This document shows positions 40,101 to 45,941 of a stretch of DNA of 64,000 nt, piece after piece. The notes under the pieces are model-generated. The model was not told where the DNA came from and ran no database searches. It saw only the letters and a list, made by a program, of their open reading frames with translations. Source of the DNA: Siderastrea radians. Its lineage: Eukaryota > Cnidaria > Anthozoa > Scleractinia > Rhizangiidae. Made by a program: the position numbers and the translations under genes. The DNA is taken from contig OZ024894.1 in assembly GCA_964017195.1 (NCBI GenBank), forward strand, positions 28,690,825-28,754,824, in the 5' to 3' direction. How positions within the stretch are numbered: the first letter of the stretch is position 1; each line of letters starts with the position of its first letter.

Positions 40101-42568
40101 GAATCTTGGAACAAGAGAGCAGCCCAACATGATGACAATGCAGGCCATCGAGAAATTAGTTTGCCAGCTATATATCCAGGGCACTACCATTGGCAGCCTT
40201 GCAGAGCTGCGATGGCTGCTTTTCCGCAGGAAACAGGCCCAATCTGAAAGGCTGCCCCCGACGCAAGCGGCGCTCCGACAGGCAATCATGAGGGCAAATT
40301 ACCAAGCTCTGATTTGGAACAACGACATCGTTGCAAAGCCGGAACTCCCCTCCCCGGACGAGTTTGGCTGGAAGCGAGAGGAAGACAAATGGGTGCCAGT
40401 AATGACAACGCTGCTCCCTGCGCCAGAAGCTGTCATCGAGTTAGTAAGATGTGGTTGCTCAAAGAGCCGATGCTCATCAAGCAGATGCAACTGCAAGAAA
40501 GCTCAGCTGAGGTGCACCGATCTTTGTGGCTGCTCAAATGACGAGGAACCATGCGACAACTGTACCGCAGTGGGGCAATCAGATGCAGATCCTGATTACG
40601 ATTCATCAGATGAAAACTAGAACTGAACTGTCCAGCAGAGCAGAGAACACTTTCCTTAGACCAGTTTTCGTATTAAAGGAAAACAATTATTACAATTTTG
40701 TAGATAAATTAGACGGTTTATTGGAATTTTCTGCCAGAGCCTCGTTTTTCATGCTATCGTTACCACGTGATCCCCAACGTTAAATATGAATCATGTAGAT
40801 GCCGAATAACAAATGTCTGTGGTTTTGGGTAAAGTTCGTTCAAAAACAATAGCGATATAGCATTTTTATTACAAGAGCCTCGTTTTCATGTTAGCGAGAT
40901 CACGTGACTGGCTTATGGCATTTACATGGTATCATAATGATCAGCTCATTGAACTTTACAATCTCTGTGGTTTTGGTGCATTTTTGTTGAAAAATGAGTT
41001 AGTAATGGCCATTTTCGTGTCAGAGCCTCGTTTCCATGCTGAAAAATGACGTCCGTCATTAAAATCACCCTTACGGCGCCCGGTGCGGGATACGAAAGTG
41101 CCACCAAACTTTTTTGTGCTCTCTAAGGTCCTCTTAACACATTGGGATGGGTGGATTGATTCCAGCCTCAAATTCCCACGGGATTACACTGGCTGCCGGA
41201 CTATGCCGGATTCAATGAATAAAACCTTTGCTGAGCGATTTGTCTTGGTACTTTTCAAGTAATAATTCAGAGTGTGGAATATTTTGCTGTCGGTTAGAAA
41301 TACACAAAATCGTCAAAGCGTGGTTAAAACTTCCCGCAAGATTTTTTTCTTTATTTCACTCAGTGCTAAATTTACTGCCCAATTGTTTTTCATTCAGCGC
41401 GTGTTCTTGAATTGTCATAAAAACAGATGATTGACATCCACCAAAAACACATTTGGCCGCTGGGAGAAAATCCGTGAAGGGTGCGTGTTAGAGAAAACCG
41501 CTGTAAATATGGGCTAAGTGACTACGGGAAAGTAGAAAAAAAATGAACTAAGTAAAGCCTTGAAGGCAAATCCAACACCTTTTCAGGGATGGTAGTTCAA
41601 TTTATTTTGTTAAGATATAACACCATAACAGCGCAGAATCGCTGACTTATTCATTGGAAGTCTGATGAGCTACCTACCACTTGACCAGCGCACTTTCAAA
41701 AGGGCTTTGTCGCGTAAGTTTAGTATTTATTACTTTCAAAAGCAGAACGATATAAATTGGAATCAAAGAAAGAAATCTTTAGAACAATGATTTTTCAGTT
41801 TTGTTTTAAATTTATTCTACTTGTTCTATAAAACTTTGGCCACAGATGGCAAGCATGGAAATGGGTTGCATCGTGAAAAAATTCCACGGGAATTGCAGCA
41901 CTCACTCGGGCATAAAATTGCGAGCAATATGGCGTCTTAACCCGGGGTAATGCGTGCGTAGAAAATAACACGAACTTTTACACGTACCTGAAGAAATAAG
42001 TTGATGTCTTTTTATCATTGTTAGACTGCAATACAGTCGTTTTTTCTCTTAAGATTCTCGAGAAAAGCGCGCGAAAGAAGAAAAGCGCTAACCCGCGAGG
42101 CGCGGAACGCACACAAGCCTGGGCGTGTGAGGCGTCTCTCCCCAGTCTCACTCGTGTATTTCACGCTCGCTCCAGACCTTTCGCTCGAAGACCGAGCGTT
42201 TTCACGGACTAACGCAAAAAATACGACTGTTTTGCAGTCTTAAAAGTTTTAATTTCGGCACTGTTTTAACAGTAAAATGTAAAACCCCGCTGCGTTTTAA
42301 ACTATGAATGGAAGCACGCGAATGCACAAGTTATAGTAAAGGTGATTTAATGTAAGGCGAGTGGTTCCTACATTCAGGGGATTGTTCAGAATAGAATTTT
42401 GTTGTAAACTTTGCATTGAGCTCGGCGCTTGGGACCTAATTTATCCAAACTATTTTTTTACTTTTTTTGCTTCATTCCGTCATTCTCTAATGCATGCGTG
42501 TAATGTTCTTTTTACCTGTAGGTCCACCACCGAAGAAAAACAAATATGGCGATATCATAGAGGGATAG
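13139..42568 (+). CDS. OCIAD1: OCIA domain-containing protein (OCIAD1/asrij-like)
   Basis: Nine exons join in frame: 13139-13177, 13274-13334, 21575-21628, 23149-23193, 24842-24956, 27082-27161, 27987-28240, 32651-32810 and 42522-42568 (TAG). The total is 855 nt, 284 aa. All junctions are GT-AG and every phase matches. Residues 14-33 (LTDEEKAVLRECRINSVYFR) and the following FPLGAVSVLLLRQAV, then GLFGLGFMLGVGSYQNACVE and KIMKLENSRLADQVR, match the OCIA domain with its two hydrophobic helices. The C-terminal GPPPKKNKYGDIIEG matches the conserved KKNKYGD tail of OCIAD1. In animals OCIAD1 is a membrane protein of mitochondria and endosomes linked to respiratory-complex assembly, JAK/STAT signalling and blood-cell progenitors; that role is from family knowledge. 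The 47-nt last exon is easily missed because a 9.7-kb intron holding a transposon precedes it. Confidence 0.88.
13527..14935. mobile_element. Palindromic foldback transposon, 1409 bp, 7-bp target duplication
   Basis: Two arms of about 690 bp are near-perfect reverse complements around a loop of roughly 45 bp near 14211-14258. The ends are CACAGGCAGCCC on both sides. GTTTACA occurs immediately outside each end (13520-13526 and 14936-14942), giving a 7-bp target duplication. It has no coding sequence. It lies in intron 2 of the OCIAD1-like gene, 51 bp before the Gypsy element. The superfamily is not assigned. Confidence 0.88.
14987..15138 (+). repeat. 5' LTR, 152 bp
   Basis: It starts TGTAGTAGGACAC and ends CCCTACTACA, with the usual TG...CA ends and a wider TGTAGTAGG/CCTACTACA inverted terminus. 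It contains TTATTATATAG, a possible TATA box. At 152 bp it is unusually short. A primer-binding-site candidate, TGGTGGAAAATCC, follows within three bases; I did not match it to a particular tRNA. Confidence 0.93.
15174..17231 (+). CDS. gag-pro: Gypsy Gag plus aspartic-protease-like region
   Basis: The frame is open from 15141, just after the LTR. The ATG at 15174 in ACCATGCC is the likely start, giving 685 aa. The N-terminal third is capsid-like. A CCHC zinc knuckle (CWICGDTNHISRDC, about residue 291) is followed by a second Cys/His-rich stretch (HKCSNCNKWGCKAVRH). Around residue 422 is LPLDSCCSVSLVS, in the position and context of a retropepsin active site but with DSC in place of the usual DSG or DTG, followed by a hydrophobic beta-rich region. 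The frame ends in TAG at 17229-17231, and pol continues in the same frame after it. No frameshift is needed between them. Confidence 0.85.
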   Translation: MPATVEELQGLIAGLSEVVKGLATNLNTVATQVGAITAASHGQQSSEANPVVTQNPNLRLPTLQLPTFRQDTTVQDDISYFLERFQEQTAHLTPPVRQARLEQQCLGEWPRSVLSFCRLAEGFSAQTPSQQFDMYVKALREEFEEPKDSKCRRLASELSAMVQDPSKSIDQFAFKYKNVLHKLVKLGENLSKACPTYVTSQFISKLQPHIAQHIILQADQITRLDKAIEAARRIEQSFSAKTPASQSLTSTSPGSTSTSTLADWKPSRSALVTTPIRFNSPRGSHQQQQNSCWICGDTNHISRDCTKRTKRPTKKTPEVCRNFNKFISANCEQANNKCSAGRLHKCSNCNKWGCKAVRHKETPPQSLVAGLQSTDKPSDEIAPVGQDTAVFGLPAVTNPAGSLKERHILWTPVISAGEKLPLPLDSCCSVSLVSRSHADLVASKCPKLKYQSLENPIAVSVADSQSQLKAIGTMEIPIQWNNGKESTFQMLVVPGLSWPVLFGENHLHATQALVDHAEPSIHFRHPSMSFKIACSLQNPLTEAHGCNSNTHAGVTCLLTGPSFPGYSPGNCQLNRGLNFVSVCLTVGTTLMAFSPSDLWVTGQDIQPGVKVLSGPFHMTAVTDQLVPAKSCHASVVNIPETSSESSFVQHISDPQPVYTTTLAIECKRKQADIPQNIILGHLRPM
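17298..20936 (+). CDS. pol: Gypsy Pol: reverse transcriptase, RNase H, integrase
   Basis: The 1212-aa frame starts at the first ATG after the upstream TAG and is in the same frame as gag. Reverse transcriptase shows FVVDYRGLN (about residue 195), LPFGLKTAP and the catalytic YVDD (about 296). RNase H shows FELHVDASKLGCGA (about 443) and TDHANLKWL. A tether with DALSRQP follows. Integrase shows an HHCC zinc-binding region ending CPECIRF (about 779), then a D-D-E core: GIDYVGEL, LQSDQGGEW and NGSTERVHRW. No chromodomain is recognisable at the C-terminus. The enzymes would copy element RNA into DNA and insert it. No internal stop or frameshift is seen, consistent with a young copy. Confidence 0.95.
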   Translation: MSWANGQQVLPPSSAMQPPSNISSTQTWKLSEQQKELATAGLDSSVLSPFSENISEFNEHDKEFVPPTSTPLDPFSDEYYQALLTALAVDSPKYAHVDPDTLQEFKQLLQKYPTAFLLPGSPLGEIKGFQHHIDTENALPVYKHPYRKSPEELLSIKNELQRMLKMKIIQPSKSEWGAPCILVRKPLENGLPQPPRFVVDYRGLNSLTRGDGYPIPSIASVLDSVSLGKVFGHCDLASGYWQIPLSPQDRHKSAFCTHVGLYEFLRLPFGLKTAPNTFQRILNTVFADYLHQWMTVYVDDIIMWASTYRDALHTYELLFARSVQAGIQFKPSKCTFFAKEIQVLGHTITEYGRKPTSKGIEAISKMEPPSNVTGLKRFLGLCNFFRDYIPNMPSRTQQLRQLLKKDIPFKWTLHHTKEFEDLKRAVTSSDVMLYHPDWNSPFELHVDASKLGCGAMLAQWKDDKLRPVRFASRAFSPAESRWYTLQQELFAVKWGLEHFRPYLLGRRIKVVTDHANLKWLTSLAPQQAKLARWCMSMAEFDFFIEHRPGITNIVPDALSRQPMLDLPVAEESCAPENGVISFLLIAMSVDVPHHTPTLVSETLNGTLAYLRHVCLLTHTQVHPPASMPVEPENFKEAAAETSSNEYLQVLAGLNFRRTDFAKQQQQDYWCSLAFQFLTFNGEKSKLPNVPQEHLHWAQHFSKRAALINGILMYRDEFMDDPNHYRYVVSDDIQLRRHLLRAYHDSPLAMHRGREATYQSLAKDFYWRNMSKHVRNWVRRCPECIRFKTSDQHHGPMQVRLYEHPFHTLGIDYVGELPITPNGNKWILTAVCPYSNFLRAIPVPDKRATTAARALYDHVFLEFGFPAVLQSDQGGEWINAVLQELTKLLSIEHVFTTSYRPRLNGSTERVHRWLNSALGIYCEKNQHLWEEFLQPATYAHNTSPIPGTDHVTPFFLMFGRHAPSPEVLSYDLPPAPLSQSSYAKELIKRSIEARKNFDRIKADLKTSQPEYYDMNSRDLHIPDGKRVFVRLPPSSSTPKGAATRFLRKYDGPFLVVGHIRGRQDLLRLRHMTTGKELKAVNIEKIFVVPDGHLHADIRPDDDAEQLRDNTPTSVQGSNELSHQASHNSISPELAKVAFAFGQYLRTLPKPQCYASEACKVVYQSFPDARDILNRHGKLKGLVAKCPYLSLNGGPHGGTYLLTLDMGLFQELNK
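20940..21046 (+). promoter_or_regulatory. Polypurine tract, present twice
   Basis: CCCAAGAAGGGGTGGACT occurs at about 20941-20958, just after the pol stop, and again at about 21029-21046, ending against the 3' LTR. The second copy is in the right place to prime plus-strand DNA synthesis. The first is an extra copy about 88 bp upstream. Confidence 0.75.
21045..21196 (+). repeat. 3' LTR, 152 bp
   Basis: By direct reading it matches the 5' LTR base for base, TGTAGTAGG to CCTACTACA. It is followed by CCAC, the putative target duplication, and by C/T-rich host intron sequence. Confidence 0.93.
23278..24170. mobile_element. hAT-like non-autonomous element filled with degenerate tandem repeats
   Basis: The left end CAGTGTTCTCC is mirrored by GGAGAACACTG on the right, ending at 24170. 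The inner ends also correspond (GGCGGTAACCGG on the left; TACCTGTTACCCTG on the right). CAGTG-type ends are typical of hAT. An exact 8-bp target duplication is not clear (TGTAACTG versus TAAACTGA). The interior from about 23420 to 23960 consists of roughly ten diverged 60-75-bp units built on ATCTTCTCAAC...CTCCGTACGTTAG. It lies in OCIAD1-like intron 4. Confidence 0.65.
25612..27031. mobile_element. pogo-like (Tc1/mariner) DNA transposon remnant
   Basis: The ends are CAGTATGTTGCCCAGTTTTC on the left and the matching reverse complement CAGTGTGTTGCCCAGTTTTC on the right. TA flanks both sides (25610-25611 and 27032-27033). The motif CCCAGTTTTCGTAC recurs several times near both ends. Around 26555-26655, plus strand, DVRDSGLSVTKAAQK followed by STLQDRL matches the Psq-type helix-turn-helix at the start of pogo transposases, interrupted by a stop. 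No catalytic core is visible, so this copy is non-autonomous. It lies in OCIAD1-like intron 5. Confidence 0.72.
27385..27800. repeat. Four diverged copies of a ~103-bp tandem repeat
   Basis: Units start near 27385, 27485, 27592 and 27695. Each has the order CACTT-GGATTTC-TCCA-AGACTC, then CCTTGTACA, then CAGCACCACAG-AAAGTAC, then TTTCATTTGAG. Identity between units is moderate. It lies in OCIAD1-like intron 6. Confidence 0.8.
28241..32650. other. OCIAD1-like intron 7, no supported gene
   Basis: Several open frames of 60-100 codons occur (for example 28802-29098, with CCQVCHPDV and other cysteines), but none has splice support or a recognised family. The Cys-rich one may be a transposase fragment. 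An AAT trinucleotide run lies at 32312-32345. A GTTATCGAGCGATGCGTG unit is repeated near 31280-31320. The intron is otherwise featureless to me. Confidence 0.5.
33099..33345 (-). mobile_element. 3' end fragment of an L1-type LINE
   Basis: Reading minus, the segment ends in a poly(A) tail (T run at 33101-33114 on the plus strand). Its layout, with T-rich and CA-rich blocks such as ACACACACAAACACA, resembles the 3' end of the full-length L1 at 53229. The upstream boundary, close to the transposon end at 33352, is uncertain. Confidence 0.4.
33352..34365. repeat. Left terminal inverted repeat with subterminal repeats
   Basis: This is the outer arm of the transposon. It carries three copies of a motif like CATGAAAACGAGGCTCTG followed by AAAATG, at about 34037-34066, 34185-34214 and 34335-34362. 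Spacing is close to 150 bp, and the sequence between them (AAAACCACA...) is also related. They are candidate transposase-binding sites. Confidence 0.8.
34641..40620 (+). pseudogene. Transposase with zinc fingers, DDE core, XPG/FEN-like nuclease and Cys cluster; four in-frame stops
   Basis: Five exons join in phase: 34641-34918, 35356-36651, 37095-37521, 37697-38027 and 38147-40620, about 1,600 codons. An upstream in-frame ATG at 34563 is also possible. Two N-terminal zinc-binding motifs are visible (CLVCQ...HRRCY, and CFFCD...YHKECW across the exon 1/2 join). The transposase core has ISLDMGLY in exon 4, FVRAVRTADWLLHLQ, LNYARMIPLYLAEM and ADNGLEHINRSMK, where D and E are the likely catalytic residues. 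The nuclease part has VDGMALLQ, LDRYDIPLSLKTATRVRR, ESDQEEADTKLILHS, SPDTDVFIL and SGCDVTGSF, in the order of FEN1/XPG motifs. The end has a cysteine cluster (CGCSKSRCSSSRCNCKK, then CTDLCGC, PCDNC). Stops at 37955 (TAG), 38152 (TGA), 38761 (TAA) and 39925 (TGA) break the frame with no frameshift, so this copy is dead. Confidence 0.78.
36723..37014. mobile_element. 292-bp MITE inside the transposon gene's intron
   Basis: CCGTAGAAATTCCGAAAATA at the left is mirrored by the reverse complement of TATTTTCGGAATTTTACGG at the right. The interior is G-rich with repeated GGGGGCTTATAA-type words. It sits between exons 2 and 3 of the transposase gene, so it inserted into the transposon or is an old passenger. 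Confidence 0.72.
40727..41507. repeat. Right terminal inverted repeat
   Basis: Reverse-complement partner of the left arm. It carries the same three subterminal motifs (CAGAGCCTCGTTTCCATG-type) near 40730-40753, 40873-40890 and 41019-41040. Identity to the left arm is high but clearly not complete, so the insertion is not recent. Confidence 0.8.
42024..42239. mobile_element. 216-bp MITE with TTA target duplication
   Basis: GACTGCAATACAGTCGTTTT at the left is mirrored at the right by a segment ending GACTGTTTTGCAGTC. TTA flanks both sides (42021-42023 and 42240-42242). It lies in the last OCIAD1-like intron, about 280 bp before the last exon. Confidence 0.75.
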
Positions 42569-42993
42569 TGCGTGCATGTAAAACAGAGGTGTTTGGCTTG
42601 TGTTTTTAATGACATGTACAATTATCTAGTTTTCGATTTGAAGGACTTTACCGTAGTTAGATTTACTTTTCTTTCACCCTATGAGCGCGAAATTCCAGCA
42701 ACCCGTTCCTAGGCTCTTGCACTCGGCGCTTGCTTGCGACAGAGAAAGAGTAGTGCCTTGGGACCAGACTGCATTTGATCGACCTGTCCTGTTCGTCTGA
42801 CATCTCTAAAATCCTTGTAGCGAAGAGTTCAAAGTATCCTGCCGTTGTGTGAAGGTCACTGGTTTGACTGCCGTCGGAAAGGCAGAAGTTTTTCTTTTGT
42901 CTCATATCCACGAAAACTTAATACAGTTACTTTAGAGCAGTGTTATGACTAACTTCAATACCGAATCCAGTGACAAGAGAGTGTTTATAAAAT

Positions 42994-42999
42994 AATAAA
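42994..42999 (+). terminator. Candidate polyadenylation signal of the OCIAD1-like gene
   Basis: The first AATAAA that I noticed downstream of the stop codon at 42568, within TAAAATAATAAAGCAATC. The implied 3' UTR is about 440 bp. This is a position-based inference only. Confidence 0.4.
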
Positions 43000-43380
43000 G
43001 CAATCAGAGCTAGGGGCAAAAACTTTGCGGAGAAAAGTTATTTTCGTGAGACGTAATTTGTTGTTGTTGTAGTTTTGTTGTTGTTGTTGTTGTTGTTTTT
43101 TTTTGTAGTGGTAGTAGTAGCAGTAGTAGTAGTACTGCGTCGTGAGTTTTTTCCATTACCAGGGAACTTAAGCACAGACGTTTTTTGCCCACGGACGTCA
43201 AAAAGAAGTTGAACGTTTCCTTTGTTGTCTTGTAACAGAAGTCTTTATTCCTTTTGACAGAAGTCTTTTTCCTTTTGACCCATTCTGATGCCAACACGTC
43301 TGTGACAGCAAGCCACCAGAAAGGGTAAAAAAGAAAAAGACTTCTGTTTCCGTCCGTGGCTCAAGAACGTCCCCGCTTAA

Positions 43381-43762
43381 AGGGGGTATGTCACGCTATT
43401 TTAGTATCTTTTCAAAAAGCTTAAAAGTGTCTTGGCATCAATTGAATTCCAAAAATAATGGTCCAGCTTTGTTATTAGAAACTATCTTACGGCACTGAAT
43501 TTGTTTCTTGTCGTCTGTTGGTACTGATGGCAAGGATGGAAATGGATTGAAACTTGAAAAAATTGGGCCAATTTTTTCAAGTTTTGGTGCTATGTTCTCA
43601 AAAATCACCAAAAAATTATTATGGTTATTTCTTCCTGATAAAATTCATTTGAGATCTTCCTCATAGTTTTACAGGAGCATTTCGTGTATGAGTAAAGGTA
43701 CTAGGTTATGATTTTAGCACACAACTAATCTAAAATACCAAAATCCTCGTGACATAACCCCT
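43381..43762. mobile_element. 382-bp MITE with TTAA target duplication
   Basis: AGGGGGTATGTCACG at the left is mirrored by CGTGACATAACCCCT at the right. TTAA lies directly outside each end (43377-43380 and 43763-43766). TTAA duplication is typical of piggyBac and Kolobok families. A related left end (TTAAAGGGGCTGTGTCACGG) begins at about 34946 inside intron 1 of the transposase gene. No coding capacity. Confidence 0.78.
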
Positions 43763-43766
43763 TTAA

Positions 43767-45941
43767 GTTCCCTTACCATTGCCCATAAAGGGAGGATATA
43801 GTGTAAATTATCGTGAAATGTTATTTAGTAGCCACCAAGCGAAATGGCATGGAAAAGTATGAAAATAGTATGGTTTTCAACTGAGTATTGTTAAACCGGA
43901 ACCAAAGTGATTTCACTACAAGTCACAACAGCCACAAACAACACAATGAACCAGTCACAACTCACAGCAAGTACTTATAACTAGCGTCAAGTGCGGGAAA
44001 AAGCGTGCGGGCAACTTACAGTTGGTTTTTGTTTTAACTCTCATTAGCTGAGAAATTGTCACAGAGCAAAGAAAAGCACAACCTATAGATTACTTTTCAC
44101 ATTTTTTAAATTTTACTAAACCCCTTGTCTCTATTTAGTGTCGTCGTTAGTAAGGCTATGATTAATTTTTCCTTTGAATTTTATGTCTATCGTTTATAAA
44201 AGACTGAAAATAAATAAATTGAACCTAATTTATTAGCTTATTTGTATTCTATCATATTGATACTGTGTCGAGGCCTGCTTTGCGTTTCCCACTCTATACG
44301 GACACCTTGTTATAACGACAAGCCATACGGCAATCAAATATTTATTTAAGAGCGAGAATTTACGTCCACTCTGTTCTAACTGTAACTCCTCTGCAGTTGC
44401 AATGCACAATGCTATTTGGGACGTCACGAAATTTCGCGCCAGGTAGAGCGAGTGGTAATACAACATCTGGATACTACGCTGGTTCTACTATACATATCTA
44501 AAATTCCATAAATTAAGTTGACTGAATGATTTGTTCACAACCGTAGTGCCATTGGACTTTTTGTGTCCTTTTTGTTTATGTCACTCGCTCGAGGCCTAAA
44601 GTAGTTAAAAACAGTTTTTTTTTTCACGATTTCAACTCCAAAACTCCTTAAAATTGAACACCTCCACGGTTTTTGCGTATGTACATGTGTTAAACGTAAA
44701 GTCCAGTTTACATTGTACAAAGTATGTTAAATTATTTGTCATTCTCGGACCTCGCTATTTCCACCTCAAACTCCTAAAATTTAAATGCGCCAGTCTATAG
44801 TTATTTCCTAAATATAAACTTAAAGAGGTGGACCTCTCTTACTTCTACCTCTTTTGTTAAAATTCCTTCTGATTACGGTATTCATACTATAGCCGCAGCA
44901 CCACATTTTCCCTGTACGGGCCACCTATTATCTAAAAACGAATTTTAAAATATCGAAAAACAAGCTACCCCGCTAAATACTACAAATTTGGAAATTCACA
45001 GTTTTCCACTGGTGCCAAAACTCATTGAGGAAACAAAGAACAATCCCGGGTACCAGACCAGTTTGTAATAATAATTTTATATCTCGTTCCGTTTTTGGAA
45101 CAGTATAACAGTGTCATTTTGGAAGTATAGAATGACGTTTTTTTGTGAGAACTGAGCAATGCTATTTTTGAGGAAAGCAAGGTGAGTTTGTTTTATTTGT
45201 CAGTCGTGGGATTAGTTTCCCGCATGTTTATTGACATTTCAGTGTCGTGTAATTTTCTTTTCCAAGGTGTTAATATGATTGTTCAATTAATTGGTAATTG
45301 ATCGGAATAAAATTGAAATAGTGCCATTCCTTTTGTCTTCTAAGCCCTCCTAGATTGAGTTATAAATTAAGAAATGTAAGTGTTTGCATTTCATCCCATG
45401 ATGAGAAACTGCCACTGGACTGTGTCCTGATAAACGGACGTTTCTCAATTTTTATATCGAGCCGTAGACCACATATTTTATAGCCACCAAATTTGGCAAA
45501 ACATGTCACTTTTAAAGGAGCGTGTAAAGGAACATTCCATGTGATAAGTTGTTGTTTCCACGGCAACCATGTGAACCTATCTATTTGATATTTTGAAGTT
45601 CCTTGCAGTCATGTTTAAAGTTTCAGATTTTCAGACAATCATCCAGAAATGTTGTTAATGAGTAAGCAATAAAAGGCGATTTTTTGGTGCAACGGACAAA
45701 TCGGTGGACTTCGGAAATCACGTTTTGTTTTTGCTCTTGGTAATCGAAGTTGTTTCCAGTAGATGGGCTAAAGGCAATATTCCTTACAAAGCGTCCGTAA
45801 TCCTCCTTCGGAAGAAAGGAACATCTGCGCGTATGCTAACTGTATTCAGTTTGTGTCCTTTTCACTACTTATCTTATTTGTTTGCAGGTTACCTTTAAAC
45901 TGTCATCTCTGCTATTTTCATAGTTAAGCGGCTCAACGAAA
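43767..45941. other. Intergenic sequence between OCIAD1-like and CAP/trefoil genes
   Basis: No supported exon, RNA gene or element ends were found. Short open frames lack splice context and resemble nothing I know. The promoter of the CAP/trefoil gene presumably lies near the right end, but I see no distinctive motif. Confidence 0.45.

Larger units (their letters stand above)
33352..41507 (+). mobile_element. 8.2-kb DNA transposon with long terminal inverted repeats, probable Academ superfamily
   Basis: The left end TTTACAGCGGTTTTCTC is mirrored at the right end (reverse complement ending at 41507). Inverted similarity continues over 33352-33430 with 41403-41507, and over about 33890-34365 with 40727-41190. 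The arms are separated on the left by some 460 bp of poorly matching sequence. A five-exon gene lies between the arms. A clean target duplication is not seen: the flanks are ...CAT and TAT..., and TTTA/TAAA belongs to the inverted repeat. The combination of DDE transposase, XPG-like nuclease and cysteine cluster is what I know of the AcademX lineage of Academ. The assignment is from memory of that domain make-up. Confidence 0.82.
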
